From positions 1 to 57,858 of the forward strand of contig CANMKX010000025.1 in assembly GCA_947498595.1 (NCBI GenBank): a DNA stretch of 57,858 nucleotides, in the 5' to 3' direction. The stretch comes from an uncultured Aquimarina sp. GTDB lineage: Bacteria; Bacteroidota; Bacteroidia; Flavobacteriales; Flavobacteriaceae. Positions 1 to 9,252 of this stretch are shown piece after piece (position 1 is the first letter of the stretch; each line of letters opens with the position of its first letter). The position numbers and the translations under genes were made by a program. Under the pieces are notes generated by a model. The model searched no databases. It saw only the letters and a list, made by a program, of their open reading frames with translations, and was not told the DNA's origin.

Positions 1-1
1 T

Positions 2-70
2 AGAGCACAATTTAGAGGTGTCAAAAATATTGAATTCTTTCTTTTTAGATTAACTCAAATTTTTGCATAA
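2..70 (+). CDS. 3' end of an unidentified gene entering from the left
   Basis: An open frame runs from the window edge to a TAA at 68-70 and ends in residues ..FRLTQIFA. Only 22 codons are visible, so the product cannot be named. The reason to believe it is coding is the strong bidirectional hairpin terminator that follows 25 bases later and would serve a plus-strand gene here. It could still be chance open frame. Confidence 0.4.
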   Translation, partial: RAQFRGVKNIEFFLFRLTQIFA

Positions 71-95
71 ACACAACAATTGTTCTTGATCCGAT

Positions 96-138
96 AAAAA
101 AGGTCGCCTAAAAAGTAAATTTTTAGGCGACCTTTTTT
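96..138. terminator. bidirectional intrinsic terminator
   Basis: A 19-bp perfect inverted repeat (arms 96-114 and 120-138, core GGTCGCCTAAAAA, 5-nt loop) is flanked by A-rich and T-rich runs on both sides. It sits between the converging ends of murF on the minus strand and the partial gene on the plus strand and probably terminates both. Confidence 0.9.
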
Positions 139-176
139 ATAAATAGTTAGGTGTTTTATTATAGGGATAATTTAGC

Positions 177-1451
177 TTATAAAATATCTAGAATTCGTTC
201 CAACTTAATCCCTCTAGATCCTTTAATTAATATCGCTTCGGAAATAGTGCTTTTATATTCCTTCTCTAGATCATTAAAAGTTGAGAAATATTTAATTCTT
301 TCATCCTTGCTGATAGTTTGTTTAAAATGATTTCCGATAAGGAAGATATTTTGAATAGAGCTTTTTGAAATATAATCAACAACATATTGATGTTCGTGTA
401 TTGTATCTTTTCCGATCTCTAACATATCTCCCAGAAAAACAGTTTTTGTGATTTGAGGCAATTGTATGAAATTGTCTAAAGCAGCTATCATACTTGTCGG
501 ATTCGCATTATAAGCGTCTAATATGATTAATGAGTCATCTTTTTTTATTAACTGCGACCTGTTATTGCTAGGAGTGTATTTTCTTATAGCATCAACGATG
601 GTTTGCGTAGGGATCTTGAAATAATGACCAATTGCTACTGCTGCTGATATATTAGTGAAATTATATGCTCCAATAAGTTGACTTTCTATAAGAGTAGAAT
701 CGTAGATAGCGGTAACCATAGGGTCGCTGCTTTCTAAAGTTATTTTAAGATCACTTTCTGCATGTTGTGAGAAAGAATAGGTGTTCATCTTAGAAGAAGC
801 ATTGGTGAGCTTAATATCATCTTTGTTTAAGAAAATTAAACCCTGATCAATATCGATATGTCTATACAATTCTGTTTTGGCCTTTAAAACTCCATCAAGA
901 CTACCAAATCCTTCTAAGTGAGCTTTTCCTATATTAGTTATGTAGCCATAATTAGGCATTGCAATTTTGCATAATAAATCAATTTCACCAGGATGATTTG
1001 CTCCCATTTCTATAATCCCTAATTCGGTATTAGATGACATAGAGAGTAATGTGAGAGGAACTCCTATATGATTATTAAAATTACCAATAGTTGCGGTAGT
1101 ATTATATTTGGTGCCTAAAACAACATTAATAAGTTCTTTTGTTGTTGTTTTTCCATTACTTCCAGTTAACGCGATAATAGGAATATTCAATTGCTTCCTG
1201 TGAAATAAGGCTAAATCTTGTAGTGTATTTAATACATCTTCTACTAAGATTAAGTGAGGGTGGTGCTCTTTAGGTGATTCATCGATGATAGCATATTTAG
1301 CTCCTTTTTCTATTGCTTGTAAAGCGTATTCATTTCCATTGAAATTTTCCCCTTTAAGAGCAAAAAAAATATCATTTGATTTTATTTTTCGTGTGTCTGT
1401 ACAAACAGAGTTACACATTAAAAATAATGAATAAATTTTTTCTATAGTCAT
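177..1451 (-). CDS. murF: UDP-N-acetylmuramoyl-tripeptide--D-alanyl-D-alanine ligase
   Basis: Cytoplasmic ATP-dependent ligase that adds D-Ala-D-Ala to the UDP-MurNAc tripeptide, completing the peptidoglycan precursor. At 424 aa it has the usual length. The Mur-ligase P-loop GSNGKTTTK is at residues 97-105, and the MurF signature DAYNANPTSM is in the C-terminal half. The N-terminal segment with DTR (19-21) fits the MurF substrate-binding domain. It lies just downstream of gldJ on the same strand but is separated by a terminator and has its own TAATTTTG box ending five bases before the ATG, so it is probably transcribed separately and leaderless. Confidence 0.95.
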   Translation of the reverse strand: MTIEKIYSLFLMCNSVCTDTRKIKSNDIFFALKGENFNGNEYALQAIEKGAKYAIIDESPKEHHPHLILVEDVLNTLQDLALFHRKQLNIPIIALTGSNGKTTTKELINVVLGTKYNTTATIGNFNNHIGVPLTLLSMSSNTELGIIEMGANHPGEIDLLCKIAMPNYGYITNIGKAHLEGFGSLDGVLKAKTELYRHIDIDQGLIFLNKDDIKLTNASSKMNTYSFSQHAESDLKITLESSDPMVTAIYDSTLIESQLIGAYNFTNISAAVAIGHYFKIPTQTIVDAIRKYTPSNNRSQLIKKDDSLIILDAYNANPTSMIAALDNFIQLPQITKTVFLGDMLEIGKDTIHEHQYVVDYISKSSIQNIFLIGNHFKQTISKDERIKYFSTFNDLEKEYKSTISEAILIKGSRGIKLERILDIL

Positions 1452-1456
1452 AAATA

Positions 1457-1464
1457 CAAAATTA
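1457..1464 (-). promoter_or_regulatory. TAnnTTTG minus-7 box of murF
   Basis: The minus strand reads TAATTTTG here, a full match to the Bacteroidota minus-7 consensus TAnnTTTG. It is squeezed between the gldJ terminator and the murF ATG (1449-1451). The expected transcription start would fall almost on the ATG. No clear minus-33 TTG was seen. Confidence 0.55.
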
Positions 1465-1500
1465 AAAAAAGCCCTAACACTATAGAGGTGTAGGGCTTTT
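1465..1500 (-). terminator. terminator of gldJ
   Basis: Hairpin AAAAGCCCTAACAC / GTGTAGGGCTTTT with one bulged A and a 7-nt loop, U-rich on the minus strand, placed 23 bases after the gldJ stop codon and just before the murF promoter box. Confidence 0.85.
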
Positions 1501-1522
1501 GATATTATTAAACTACGGTAGT

Positions 1523-3187
1523 TTATCTACGGTGTTTAGGTGTTTTCTTAGTTTTTGATTTAGATCCTACACGAGACATTGCGTTTCTAAATCCAATATA
1601 ATCGGTAGACATATCTTGTGGTAAATATCTTCTTTGAGCTGGATCTAACCAATATGCTCTATCTTTCCAAGAACCTCCTTTATATACACGAACTGCATCA
1701 TCTACAAGAGTTGTTCTTTTATCAGATTCGTCATATTTCTTATCAAGAGTTCCATTTTCATTAGGTGTTACTTCATGTATAGGAGCGTTGTACATACGCT
1801 TACTTGGAGAATCATTTTCTTGAAATCCTTCATAATATCTTCCAGAACTCTTATCTCCATCTCTATAGTTTCTGTTTTCACTTTGATCAAAATTAGTTCT
1901 TAAATAAGTTTCATTTTCATCAACAGGAACTTGTGCAATTTCTCCAGGAAGAACTCTAGCAACAATACGACCATTACTTAAAGTATCGTATACAACAGAA
2001 TCTGTAGTTACTACTTTTACTGTTCCATCAGAGTTAATTGCATTCTTAGTATAAACATTACCTCTATAGTAGTTAAAGTCATTGAATTCATCATCAACAA
2101 TAGGTCTGTAAACATCAGCTACCCATTCGGCAACGTTTCCAGCCATATCATATAATCCAAATGAGTTAGGAGCATATGTTCTTACTTCAGCAGTAATATC
2201 AGCACCATCATCACTCCATCCAGAAATACCTCCGTAATCACCATCACCTTGCTTAAAGTTAGCTAATTGATCACCACGTTTTCTTCTATTTCCATCACGA
2301 GTATATTGTCCATTCCATGGATATTTTTTTCTTCCTCTATAGATATTATAACTTCTTATTTCTACTAAACCTAGAGCAGCATATTCCCACTCAGCTTCTG
2401 TTGGTAGTCTATAAGATGGTAAAAGTAATCCATCCTTACGACGAATATACAAACCAGTTGAATCATTATTTTTACTATAATTTTCAGAACGTTTACCACC
2501 TCTAGTAGCTTCATCATTTCCACCATATACTTGGTTAGGAGTATTTATATATGTTTCTGTATCAAATGTACTTTCTGCAGATACATCTTCATACATAACA
2601 TTTCTTTTAGTGAAACCTTCTTCTTCTAGAATAGATTCATTTACACGATTTGTTCTCCAATTACTAAATTCAACAGATTGAATCCAGTTAACTCCTACTA
2701 CAGGATAGTTTGCGTAAGATGGGTGACGAAGGTAGTTATTAACCATTACTTCATCATAACCTAAACGGTTTCTCCATACTAATGTGTCTGGTAAAGCTCC
2801 GTTATAAATGTTTCTGTATTTTTGTTCAGATGGTGGGAAAACTTGTTTGATCCAATCTAAATATTCAAGATACATAAGGTTGGTAACCTCAGTCTCATCC
2901 ATATAAAAAGATTGTACGTGCTGCTGAGTTGGAGTGTTGTTCCAGTCATGCATTACATCATCCTGAACTCTACCCATAGTGAATGTTCCTCCTTCTATGA
3001 ATACTAATCCTGGACCAGTTTCTTGTTCTCTGTAGTTAGTGTTTACTTGGAAACCACCTTCTTTGGAATTAAACTTCCATCCAGTAGCTCTTGAACTATC
3101 GCTATAGTTCCTAGAGTTGTTACAGCTCACTAGTATAACACTAATAATAACCACTAAGAGTGATCTGAAGATAAATGTGTTCTTCAT
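1523..3187 (-). CDS. gldJ: gliding motility lipoprotein GldJ
   Basis: Outer-membrane lipoprotein required in flavobacteria for gliding and for stability of the type IX secretion/gliding motor. 554 aa. A lipoprotein signal ends at Cys22 (VILVSC). The rest is a formylglycine-generating-enzyme/SUMF1 fold: GGTFTMG near residue 67, RLPTEAEWEYAA near 262, GLYDMAGNVAEW near 342 and the closing GFRNAMSR near 535. A basic tail follows (KSKTKKTPKHRR); in Flavobacterium johnsoniae the extreme C-terminus is known to matter for gliding. It is divergent from porU across a 214-base spacer, the arrangement seen in other flavobacteria. Confidence 0.95.
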   Translation of the reverse strand: MKNTFIFRSLLVVIISVILVSCNNSRNYSDSSRATGWKFNSKEGGFQVNTNYREQETGPGLVFIEGGTFTMGRVQDDVMHDWNNTPTQQHVQSFYMDETEVTNLMYLEYLDWIKQVFPPSEQKYRNIYNGALPDTLVWRNRLGYDEVMVNNYLRHPSYANYPVVGVNWIQSVEFSNWRTNRVNESILEEEGFTKRNVMYEDVSAESTFDTETYINTPNQVYGGNDEATRGGKRSENYSKNNDSTGLYIRRKDGLLLPSYRLPTEAEWEYAALGLVEIRSYNIYRGRKKYPWNGQYTRDGNRRKRGDQLANFKQGDGDYGGISGWSDDGADITAEVRTYAPNSFGLYDMAGNVAEWVADVYRPIVDDEFNDFNYYRGNVYTKNAINSDGTVKVVTTDSVVYDTLSNGRIVARVLPGEIAQVPVDENETYLRTNFDQSENRNYRDGDKSSGRYYEGFQENDSPSKRMYNAPIHEVTPNENGTLDKKYDESDKRTTLVDDAVRVYKGGSWKDRAYWLDPAQRRYLPQDMSTDYIGFRNAMSRVGSKSKTKKTPKHRR

Positions 3188-3401
3188 AATTTAAGTTCGT
3201 TAAAGTAGAAATTAGGGTTTGCAATATAATAATTAACGCTAAATTTACCCATTATTTTTTATGATAATTACGGTGGCGCAAAATAAAAACAATTTTGCAA
3301 TGATTTTCAATAAACGCAATATTTATTTGAATATTGTGGATACATACGAAAAACTCTAGTTTAAAAGATACTATTATGTATATTTAACTCGTTAATAGCT
3401 T

Positions 3402-6400
3402 ATGATGAAGAAAACTATATTTTTATTTATATTGCTTCTATGTCTTTCTATAAATGCTCAACAAAAATTACATGTTGATATTACTTGGGAAGAAGTTACT
3501 GTAGCAACATCTAAATCAACATTTACAATACCAGGATTTGATAAAGAATTTTTCGATTATTCTGAAGATAAAGGAGTTCAATACGTTTTGCAATGGAATG
3601 AATCTGGTTTAATAAATGAAACTTCTATTAGATTAATGAATGTTTCTTATGAAACTATTACCAAGCAACAACTAAAAGATTTAGAATTAAATTTAATTCC
3701 TAAGGCAATATCATTTGAAGGAAGAACTATAACTGCTAGAGGAAAAAATAAAGGATATATTAGTTTTTCTCCTATTATAAAAGAAGGAAATCAATATAAA
3801 AGAATACAATCTGTTGATATATTGTATGATACAAGTCAACAATTATCAGTGAAATCGGCTGCAAAAATAGCGGTAACTAATTCTGTTTTAGCAACTGGAA
3901 ATTGGCATAAATTTTATGTTGATAAAACAGGTGTGTTTAGAATCACTGCTTCTTTTTTGAATGATATAGGAGTAGATTTAAATGGAGTGAATCCCCAAAC
4001 AATCAAAATATACGGAAATGGTGGAGCAATGTTGCCATTAAGAAATAGTGAGAATACAGAGTTTGACTTAAGAGAAAATGCAATACAGATTGTAGGAGGC
4101 GAAGACGGTGTTTTTTCTGGAGATGATTATATCTTATTATATGGAGAAGGAACACTTGGATATAACGAAGAGAGTGAAACTAATATCAACGCTTATAGTG
4201 ACAGGTCATATTATTATGTAACAACAGGAGGAGCAAATGGAAGGAGAATAACACCATATGTAGAGCCTTCTGGAACCGCAACTACAATAATTAATACTTT
4301 TACAGATTATCAATTTCATGAAATGGATGATTTTAATTTAGTAACAGTTGGACGTAGATGGTTTGGAGATCGATTTGATATTGAAGCGAATAAAAGTTTT
4401 GAATTTAATTTTCCTAATATAGTTACAACAACACCTGTTGAACTTAGAGTTTTTGCTGCTGCGACAGCAGAATCCTCAACAACAATGAATATTCGAGTTA
4501 ATAGTCAAAACATAAGTACATTATCTTTTTCTCCTATTAATAGCACTAGTCTAGCATCAGGAAGAAACATAACAAGAGATGTTACACTTACAGATGAAAA
4601 AGTGACTGTAGATTTATCATATAATAATAATGGAAATCCAACAGCAACAGGTTATCTAGATTTTATTAGTATTGAAGCAGAAAGACAATTGATAGCAGCT
4701 AATGAGCAGTTTTCATTTAGGAATAATAATGTAGCAACGATATCTGGAATTGGACAGTATCAAATGTCGAATACTGCTGAGATTGAGCAAATTTGGGAAG
4801 TGACTAATCCAGCTTCTATTAGTACAATCATAAATCAAGGAGGACAATCTACTATAAATTTTAAAGCGAACTTAGGTCAACTTAGAGAATATGTTGCAAT
4901 AACCGCAAATAATTACTTTGAACCATTATCCGATGGAAATACAACAGTTAGTAATCAGGATATAAAAGGAACTATTTTCTTAGACAATCAAGGACAGTTT
5001 TTGGACGTAGATTATTTGTTAATTACACGTAATGATTTATTAGCATCAGCAAATAGATTAGCAGAATATCATCGTTCAACCAATGGCTTAAATGTTAAAG
5101 TATTAAAGCTGTCAGATATTTACAATGAGTTTTCAAGTGGAAAACAAGATATAGGTGCAATTCGTAATTTAGTCAAGTATGTGTATGACAATGCATCAGA
5201 ACCATCAAAACGATTAAGATATTTATGTTTATTAGGAGATTCCTCTGTAGATTATAAAGATAGATTAGATGGGAATAATAATATAGTACCTACGTTTCAT
5301 AACCTGTTGAGTTTTTCATTAGTAAGTTCTTTTGCCTCAGATGATTTTTATGGTATGATGGACCCTAATGAGGGAACAATGACAAATTCTGATCAATTAG
5401 ATATTGCAATTGGTAGAATCTTGGCAGATACCCCTCGGTTAGCAGATCAAATGATTGATAAAATATTAAATTACGAAAATGAATTAGCTAAAGGAAGATG
5501 GAGAAATAATGTAGTTTTAGTTTCTGATGATGTTGATCAAGCGTGGGAAGAAACTATTCAAAGAAACTTAGATGAATTAGGAGAAGATCTTAATACAAGA
5601 AAACCTTTTCTTAATATCGAGAAAATATATGCAGATACTTTTCAACAAGAATCATCAGCTGCAGGTAACCGTTATCCAAGAGTTAATGAAGCGATTTCTA
5701 ATGCTATTGAAGCCGGAAGTTTAGTAGTAGATTATTTTGGACATGGTGGAGAAGATGGATTGGCAAGCGAATTTATATTTAATCAAACGAATGCTAGGGA
5801 GTTGAACAATGAAAATAGATTTCCAGTTATTATTACGGTTACATGTGAGTTTACAAAGTTTGATAATCCACTAAGACCATCAGCAGGAGAATTTGTGTAT
5901 TGGAATACAGATGGTGGTGCAGTAGGGCTTATAACAACAACAAGAGAGGTAATTGTTAATTTCGGAATTACAGTAAACGACCGATTGTCAGAATTCTTGT
6001 TTCCAGATGGTAATACATATCCAACAATAGCAGAAGCTGTGCGATTAACAAAAAATACTTTTACAGTTAGAGATAGAAGAGCGGTTTTCTTTTTTGGAGA
6101 TCCAGCAATGAAATTAGCAATTCCTAGACCTAATGTTAGATTAACACATGTAAATGATGTTGCAATAGGAAATGCTTTACCAACCTTAGAAGCATTGAGT
6201 AGAGTGAAAATTTCTGGAGAAGTCGTTACTGAATCAGGAACACTTATAAGTGACTATAATGGAATCTTAGCAACGACAATTTATGATAAAGAAGTAAATA
6301 GAGAAACTTTAGGTAATGATGGAGTTGTTACTTCAGGAACCAATCAATTAATAACATTAAATTTTAGAGCCTTAGGAGAAATTATATTTAGAGGACAAGC

Positions 6401-7235
6401 TTCGGTAACGAACGGGAAGTTTGATGTAGAATTTATTGTACCTAGAGATATTGCGATTCCTGTAGGACAAGGAAGGATAAGTTTTTATGCTTCAAAAAAT
6501 GGAAGCTTAGAAAATCAAACAGGAGTAAATAAAGATATTGAAATAGGAGGAATAAATGAAAATGCTCCAGAAGATAATATCGGGCCAGCAATACAATTGT
6601 TTTTAAATGACGAAAGTTTTGTGTCAGGTAGTACGACTAACAATTCACCTATATTAATAGCGAAATTACAAGATGCAAGTGGAATTAATACGGCTAGCGG
6701 AATTGGACACGATATTGTAGCAATATTAGATGGAGATGAAACAAATCCGTTTATCTTAAATGATTTCTACGAAACTGAAGTTGATGATTTTACAAGAGGG
6801 ATTGTTAATTTTAAATTGAGAGATATTGAACCAGGATTACATACTTTAAGTGTTAAAGGATGGGATGTTTATAATAACTCTGGAACACAAGAAATACAAT
6901 TTGTTGTAGCTGATGGACAAGGATTAGTTCTAGAAAATGTTTTAAATTATCCAAATCCATTTATTAATTATACAGAATTTTGGTTTACGCATAATAGTCC
7001 TATAAATGATATTTTAGAAGTACAAATACAAGTGTTTACAGTATCAGGAAAAGTAGTTTGGACAAAAAATCAAACACTTTCAGGAAAGAGCACTTATCGA
7101 GAAGATATCCAATGGGATGGGCGAGATGATTTTGGAGACAGAATAGGAAAAGGAGTCTATGTGTATAAGATATCAGTAAAATCAACGTTAACTAATCAGC
7201 GGATAGAAAAGTTCGAAAAACTGGTTATCCTTTAA
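3402..7235 (+). CDS. porU: type IX secretion sortase PorU
   Basis: Gingipain-like (peptidase family C25) sortase at the cell surface that removes the C-terminal signal of T9SS cargo and links cargo to the surface, working with PorV. 1277 aa, normal for the family. A Sec signal (residues 1 to about 19, ending INA-Q) is followed by a long N-terminal region. The C25 domain carries the catalytic His in DYFGHGG (His781) and Cys in TVTCEFTKF (Cys815). The C-terminus has NYPNPF and WDGRDDFGDRIGKGVY, typical of FlgD/T9SS-like end domains. Start is ATG at 3402; a second ATG follows immediately. porV follows 45 bases downstream. Confidence 0.95.
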   Translation: MMKKTIFLFILLLCLSINAQQKLHVDITWEEVTVATSKSTFTIPGFDKEFFDYSEDKGVQYVLQWNESGLINETSIRLMNVSYETITKQQLKDLELNLIPKAISFEGRTITARGKNKGYISFSPIIKEGNQYKRIQSVDILYDTSQQLSVKSAAKIAVTNSVLATGNWHKFYVDKTGVFRITASFLNDIGVDLNGVNPQTIKIYGNGGAMLPLRNSENTEFDLRENAIQIVGGEDGVFSGDDYILLYGEGTLGYNEESETNINAYSDRSYYYVTTGGANGRRITPYVEPSGTATTIINTFTDYQFHEMDDFNLVTVGRRWFGDRFDIEANKSFEFNFPNIVTTTPVELRVFAAATAESSTTMNIRVNSQNISTLSFSPINSTSLASGRNITRDVTLTDEKVTVDLSYNNNGNPTATGYLDFISIEAERQLIAANEQFSFRNNNVATISGIGQYQMSNTAEIEQIWEVTNPASISTIINQGGQSTINFKANLGQLREYVAITANNYFEPLSDGNTTVSNQDIKGTIFLDNQGQFLDVDYLLITRNDLLASANRLAEYHRSTNGLNVKVLKLSDIYNEFSSGKQDIGAIRNLVKYVYDNASEPSKRLRYLCLLGDSSVDYKDRLDGNNNIVPTFHNLLSFSLVSSFASDDFYGMMDPNEGTMTNSDQLDIAIGRILADTPRLADQMIDKILNYENELAKGRWRNNVVLVSDDVDQAWEETIQRNLDELGEDLNTRKPFLNIEKIYADTFQQESSAAGNRYPRVNEAISNAIEAGSLVVDYFGHGGEDGLASEFIFNQTNARELNNENRFPVIITVTCEFTKFDNPLRPSAGEFVYWNTDGGAVGLITTTREVIVNFGITVNDRLSEFLFPDGNTYPTIAEAVRLTKNTFTVRDRRAVFFFGDPAMKLAIPRPNVRLTHVNDVAIGNALPTLEALSRVKISGEVVTESGTLISDYNGILATTIYDKEVNRETLGNDGVVTSGTNQLITLNFRALGEIIFRGQASVTNGKFDVEFIVPRDIAIPVGQGRISFYASKNGSLENQTGVNKDIEIGGINENAPEDNIGPAIQLFLNDESFVSGSTTNNSPILIAKLQDASGINTASGIGHDIVAILDGDETNPFILNDFYETEVDDFTRGIVNFKLRDIEPGLHTLSVKGWDVYNNSGTQEIQFVVADGQGLVLENVLNYPNPFINYTEFWFTHNSPINDILEVQIQVFTVSGKVVWTKNQTLSGKSTYREDIQWDGRDDFGDRIGKGVYVYKISVKSTLTNQRIEKFEKLVIL

Positions 7236-7254
7236 TTAAATTACTAAATAACTA

Positions 7255-7262
7255 TATATTTG
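7255..7262 (+). promoter_or_regulatory. possible internal promoter box before porV
   Basis: TATATTTG matches TAnnTTTG exactly, 18 bases before the chosen porV ATG. It would allow porV to be expressed without porU. No minus-33 element is evident, so this remains a candidate. Confidence 0.4.
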
Positions 7263-7280
7263 TCAAAATTTGAATTCAAT

Positions 7281-8450
7281 ATGAAGAGAATCATAATCTT
7301 TGGATTGGTGTTTTTAGCACTATCAAAATTTCAGGGGCAAGCACAACAAAATCGTGCGATTACAACAGCAACACCATTCTTATTAATTGCAGCAGATGCT
7401 AGAGCCGCTTCATTGGGGGATCAAGGGGTAGCAACTTCTGCAGATGCATTTTCACAGCAATGGAATCCAGCAAAATATGCTTTTGCAACTAGACAGCAAG
7501 GGGTTGGTGTAGGATATACACCATATTTAAGTGATTTGGTAAACGATATTTTCTTAGGAAATGTAAATTATTATAACCGACTAGATGAACGTAGTGCTTT
7601 TGCAGTAAGTTTTAGATACTTTAGTTTAGGAGATATCGAATTTAGACAAGGGCCTAATGATGCGCCTAACGTTCAAAGACCAAATGAATTAACATTGGAT
7701 GTTTCGTATTCATTAAAATTAAATGAAACATTCTCAATGGCAGTAGCAGGTAGATATTTACGTTCAGACTTAAGGCTTCAGGGGACAGGAGCTGATGCGA
7801 GTGCAGCAGGAAGTTTTGGAGTAGATATTGCAGGTTTTTATAGAAGTAAAGAAATCGCTTACGAAAAATTTAATGGTAGATGGAGAGCAGGATTTAATAT
7901 ATCTAATATTGGACCTAAAATCAAATATGATGATGCTGGTCAAGAAAACTTTATACCAACAACATTTAGAGCAGGTGTAGGTTTTGATTTTATTTTGGAT
8001 GAGTACAATAGAATTACACCAAGTTTAGAGTTTACTAAATTATTAGTGCCAACACCGTTAGATCCAGATACAGATGGAGATGGAACAATTACTCCAGAAG
8101 AGCAACAAGCAGCTAATGCAGAGTATAATAGTATAAGTGAGTTTGGAGCTATATTTTCATCATGGGGAGATGCACCAGATGGATTTAGTGAAGAAATTAA
8201 AGAATTTACTTGGTCATTAGGTGCAGAGTATAGTTTTAAAGAAGTATTTCAGTTTAGAGGAGGATATTTTAATGAAAGTGAAGAAAAAGGGTCTAGAAAA
8301 TTTGCTTCTTTAGGATTAGGATTTAAATTTACATCAATTAATATAGATGCTTCTTATTTATTTTCAACATCTAAAGTTCAAAGCCCATTAGAAGGTACGC
8401 TTCGTTTTGGATTGACATTTAGTTTTGGAGGAAACTATAACGAGAATTAA
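7281..8450 (+). CDS. porV: type IX secretion outer-membrane protein PorV (LptO)
   Basis: FadL-like outer-membrane beta-barrel that shuttles T9SS cargo from the translocon to the sortase PorU. 389 aa from the ATG at 7281. That start is preferred over the TTG at 7260 because it places a clean signal peptide (MKRIIIFGLVFLALSKFQGQ, cleavage near AQA-QQ) at the N-terminus and leaves the TATATTTG box outside the gene. The mature N-terminus with LLIAADARAASLGDQGVA and QQWNPAKYAF is the PorV/PorQ-type signature. The end of the protein is an alternating beta-strand pattern finishing in RFGLTFSFGG. It lies downstream of porU, its functional partner. Confidence 0.93.
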   Translation: MKRIIIFGLVFLALSKFQGQAQQNRAITTATPFLLIAADARAASLGDQGVATSADAFSQQWNPAKYAFATRQQGVGVGYTPYLSDLVNDIFLGNVNYYNRLDERSAFAVSFRYFSLGDIEFRQGPNDAPNVQRPNELTLDVSYSLKLNETFSMAVAGRYLRSDLRLQGTGADASAAGSFGVDIAGFYRSKEIAYEKFNGRWRAGFNISNIGPKIKYDDAGQENFIPTTFRAGVGFDFILDEYNRITPSLEFTKLLVPTPLDPDTDGDGTITPEEQQAANAEYNSISEFGAIFSSWGDAPDGFSEEIKEFTWSLGAEYSFKEVFQFRGGYFNESEEKGSRKFASLGLGFKFTSINIDASYLFSTSKVQSPLEGTLRFGLTFSFGGNYNEN

Positions 8451-8478
8451 GAAGTATTTTTAGAGAAAAATATATATG

Positions 8479-8510
8479 AAAGTATCAAATTTTATAAATT
8501 TGATACTTTT
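8479..8510 (+). terminator. terminator after porV
   Basis: A 14-bp inverted repeat (AAAGTATCAAATTT / AAATTTGATACTTT) with a 3-nt spacer and a short T run, 28 bases after porV. It separates porUV from the metabolic genes that follow. Confidence 0.75.
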
Positions 8511-8613
8511 CTTGTCTCTTGTCATTAGTTACATCATATAAAAATAGTTTTAAAATTAGGGAAATAATGATGTAAGTGAAAAAGAGAAAGTAAGACTAAA
8601 ATGGAGATTTAAT

Positions 8614-9096
8614 ATGATAGAGAAAAAAATAGAATTGACTTTACAGGTATATGATTCATTAGATGATGTACCAGCAGATGTGCAAACATTAATGCATAAA
8701 TCGTTTGAAATAAGAGATAAAGCATATGCTCCATATTCAGAGTTTTATGTAGGCGCAGCGATAGAGTTAGAAAATGGAGAAGTAATTTTAGGTAATAACC
8801 AAGAGAATGCAGCGTATCCATCAGGATTATGTGCAGAACGTAGTGCTATTTATTATTTAGGAGCAAATCATCCAGGAGAAACAATTAAAAGAATGGCTTT
8901 GTCTGCTAAGTCATTAAAACATGAGCTAACTACGCCAACTCCACCATGTGGAGCATGTAGACAAGCTATAGCAGAATATGAGCAGAAACAAAAATCACCG
9001 ATAGAAATTTATTTTATGGGAGAAAAAGGAAAAGTGGTAAGAACAGAATCTTTAGCGAATATTTTGCCATTGATTTTTGATAGCTCTTATCTATAA
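8614..9096 (+). CDS. cdd: cytidine deaminase
   Basis: Zinc enzyme of pyrimidine salvage that deaminates cytidine and deoxycytidine to uridine forms. 160 aa. Zinc-site motifs are CAERSAI (Cys and catalytic Glu) and PPCGACRQAIAEY (two Cys), with the substrate loop YAPYSEFYVGAAIELENG near residues 38-55. ATG at 8614 is chosen; an upstream ATG at 8601 is out of frame and stops at once. It follows the porV terminator and precedes pdhA, an order I recall from other flavobacteria, with no obvious functional link to either. Confidence 0.95.
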   Translation: MIEKKIELTLQVYDSLDDVPADVQTLMHKSFEIRDKAYAPYSEFYVGAAIELENGEVILGNNQENAAYPSGLCAERSAIYYLGANHPGETIKRMALSAKSLKHELTTPTPPCGACRQAIAEYEQKQKSPIEIYFMGEKGKVVRTESLANILPLIFDSSYL

Positions 9097-9148
9097 CGTT
9101 TTCGCTTATTTTTATGAAAAACTACTTTTTCCTTATAAACGAATGTGT

Positions 9149-9156
9149 TATTTTTG
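9149..9156 (+). promoter_or_regulatory. possible minus-7 box for pdhA-pdhC
   Basis: TATTTTTG fits TAnnTTTG and lies in the 156-base spacer before pdhA. It would give a leader of about 90 bases. This is the only good match in the spacer; I see no attenuator hairpin in the leader. Confidence 0.35.
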
Positions 9157-9252
9157 TTTTTCGCTAAAATTTAAAATTTAGTACTTAAAATTGTAAATAC
9201 GATATTATCAGTTGAAGAACTGAACGTATATTGAAATATCATTAATGATTCG

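Noticed and set aside
7260..7280. TTG start seven codons before the chosen porV ATG
   Set aside because: It overlaps the TATATTTG box and puts charged residues ahead of the signal peptide.
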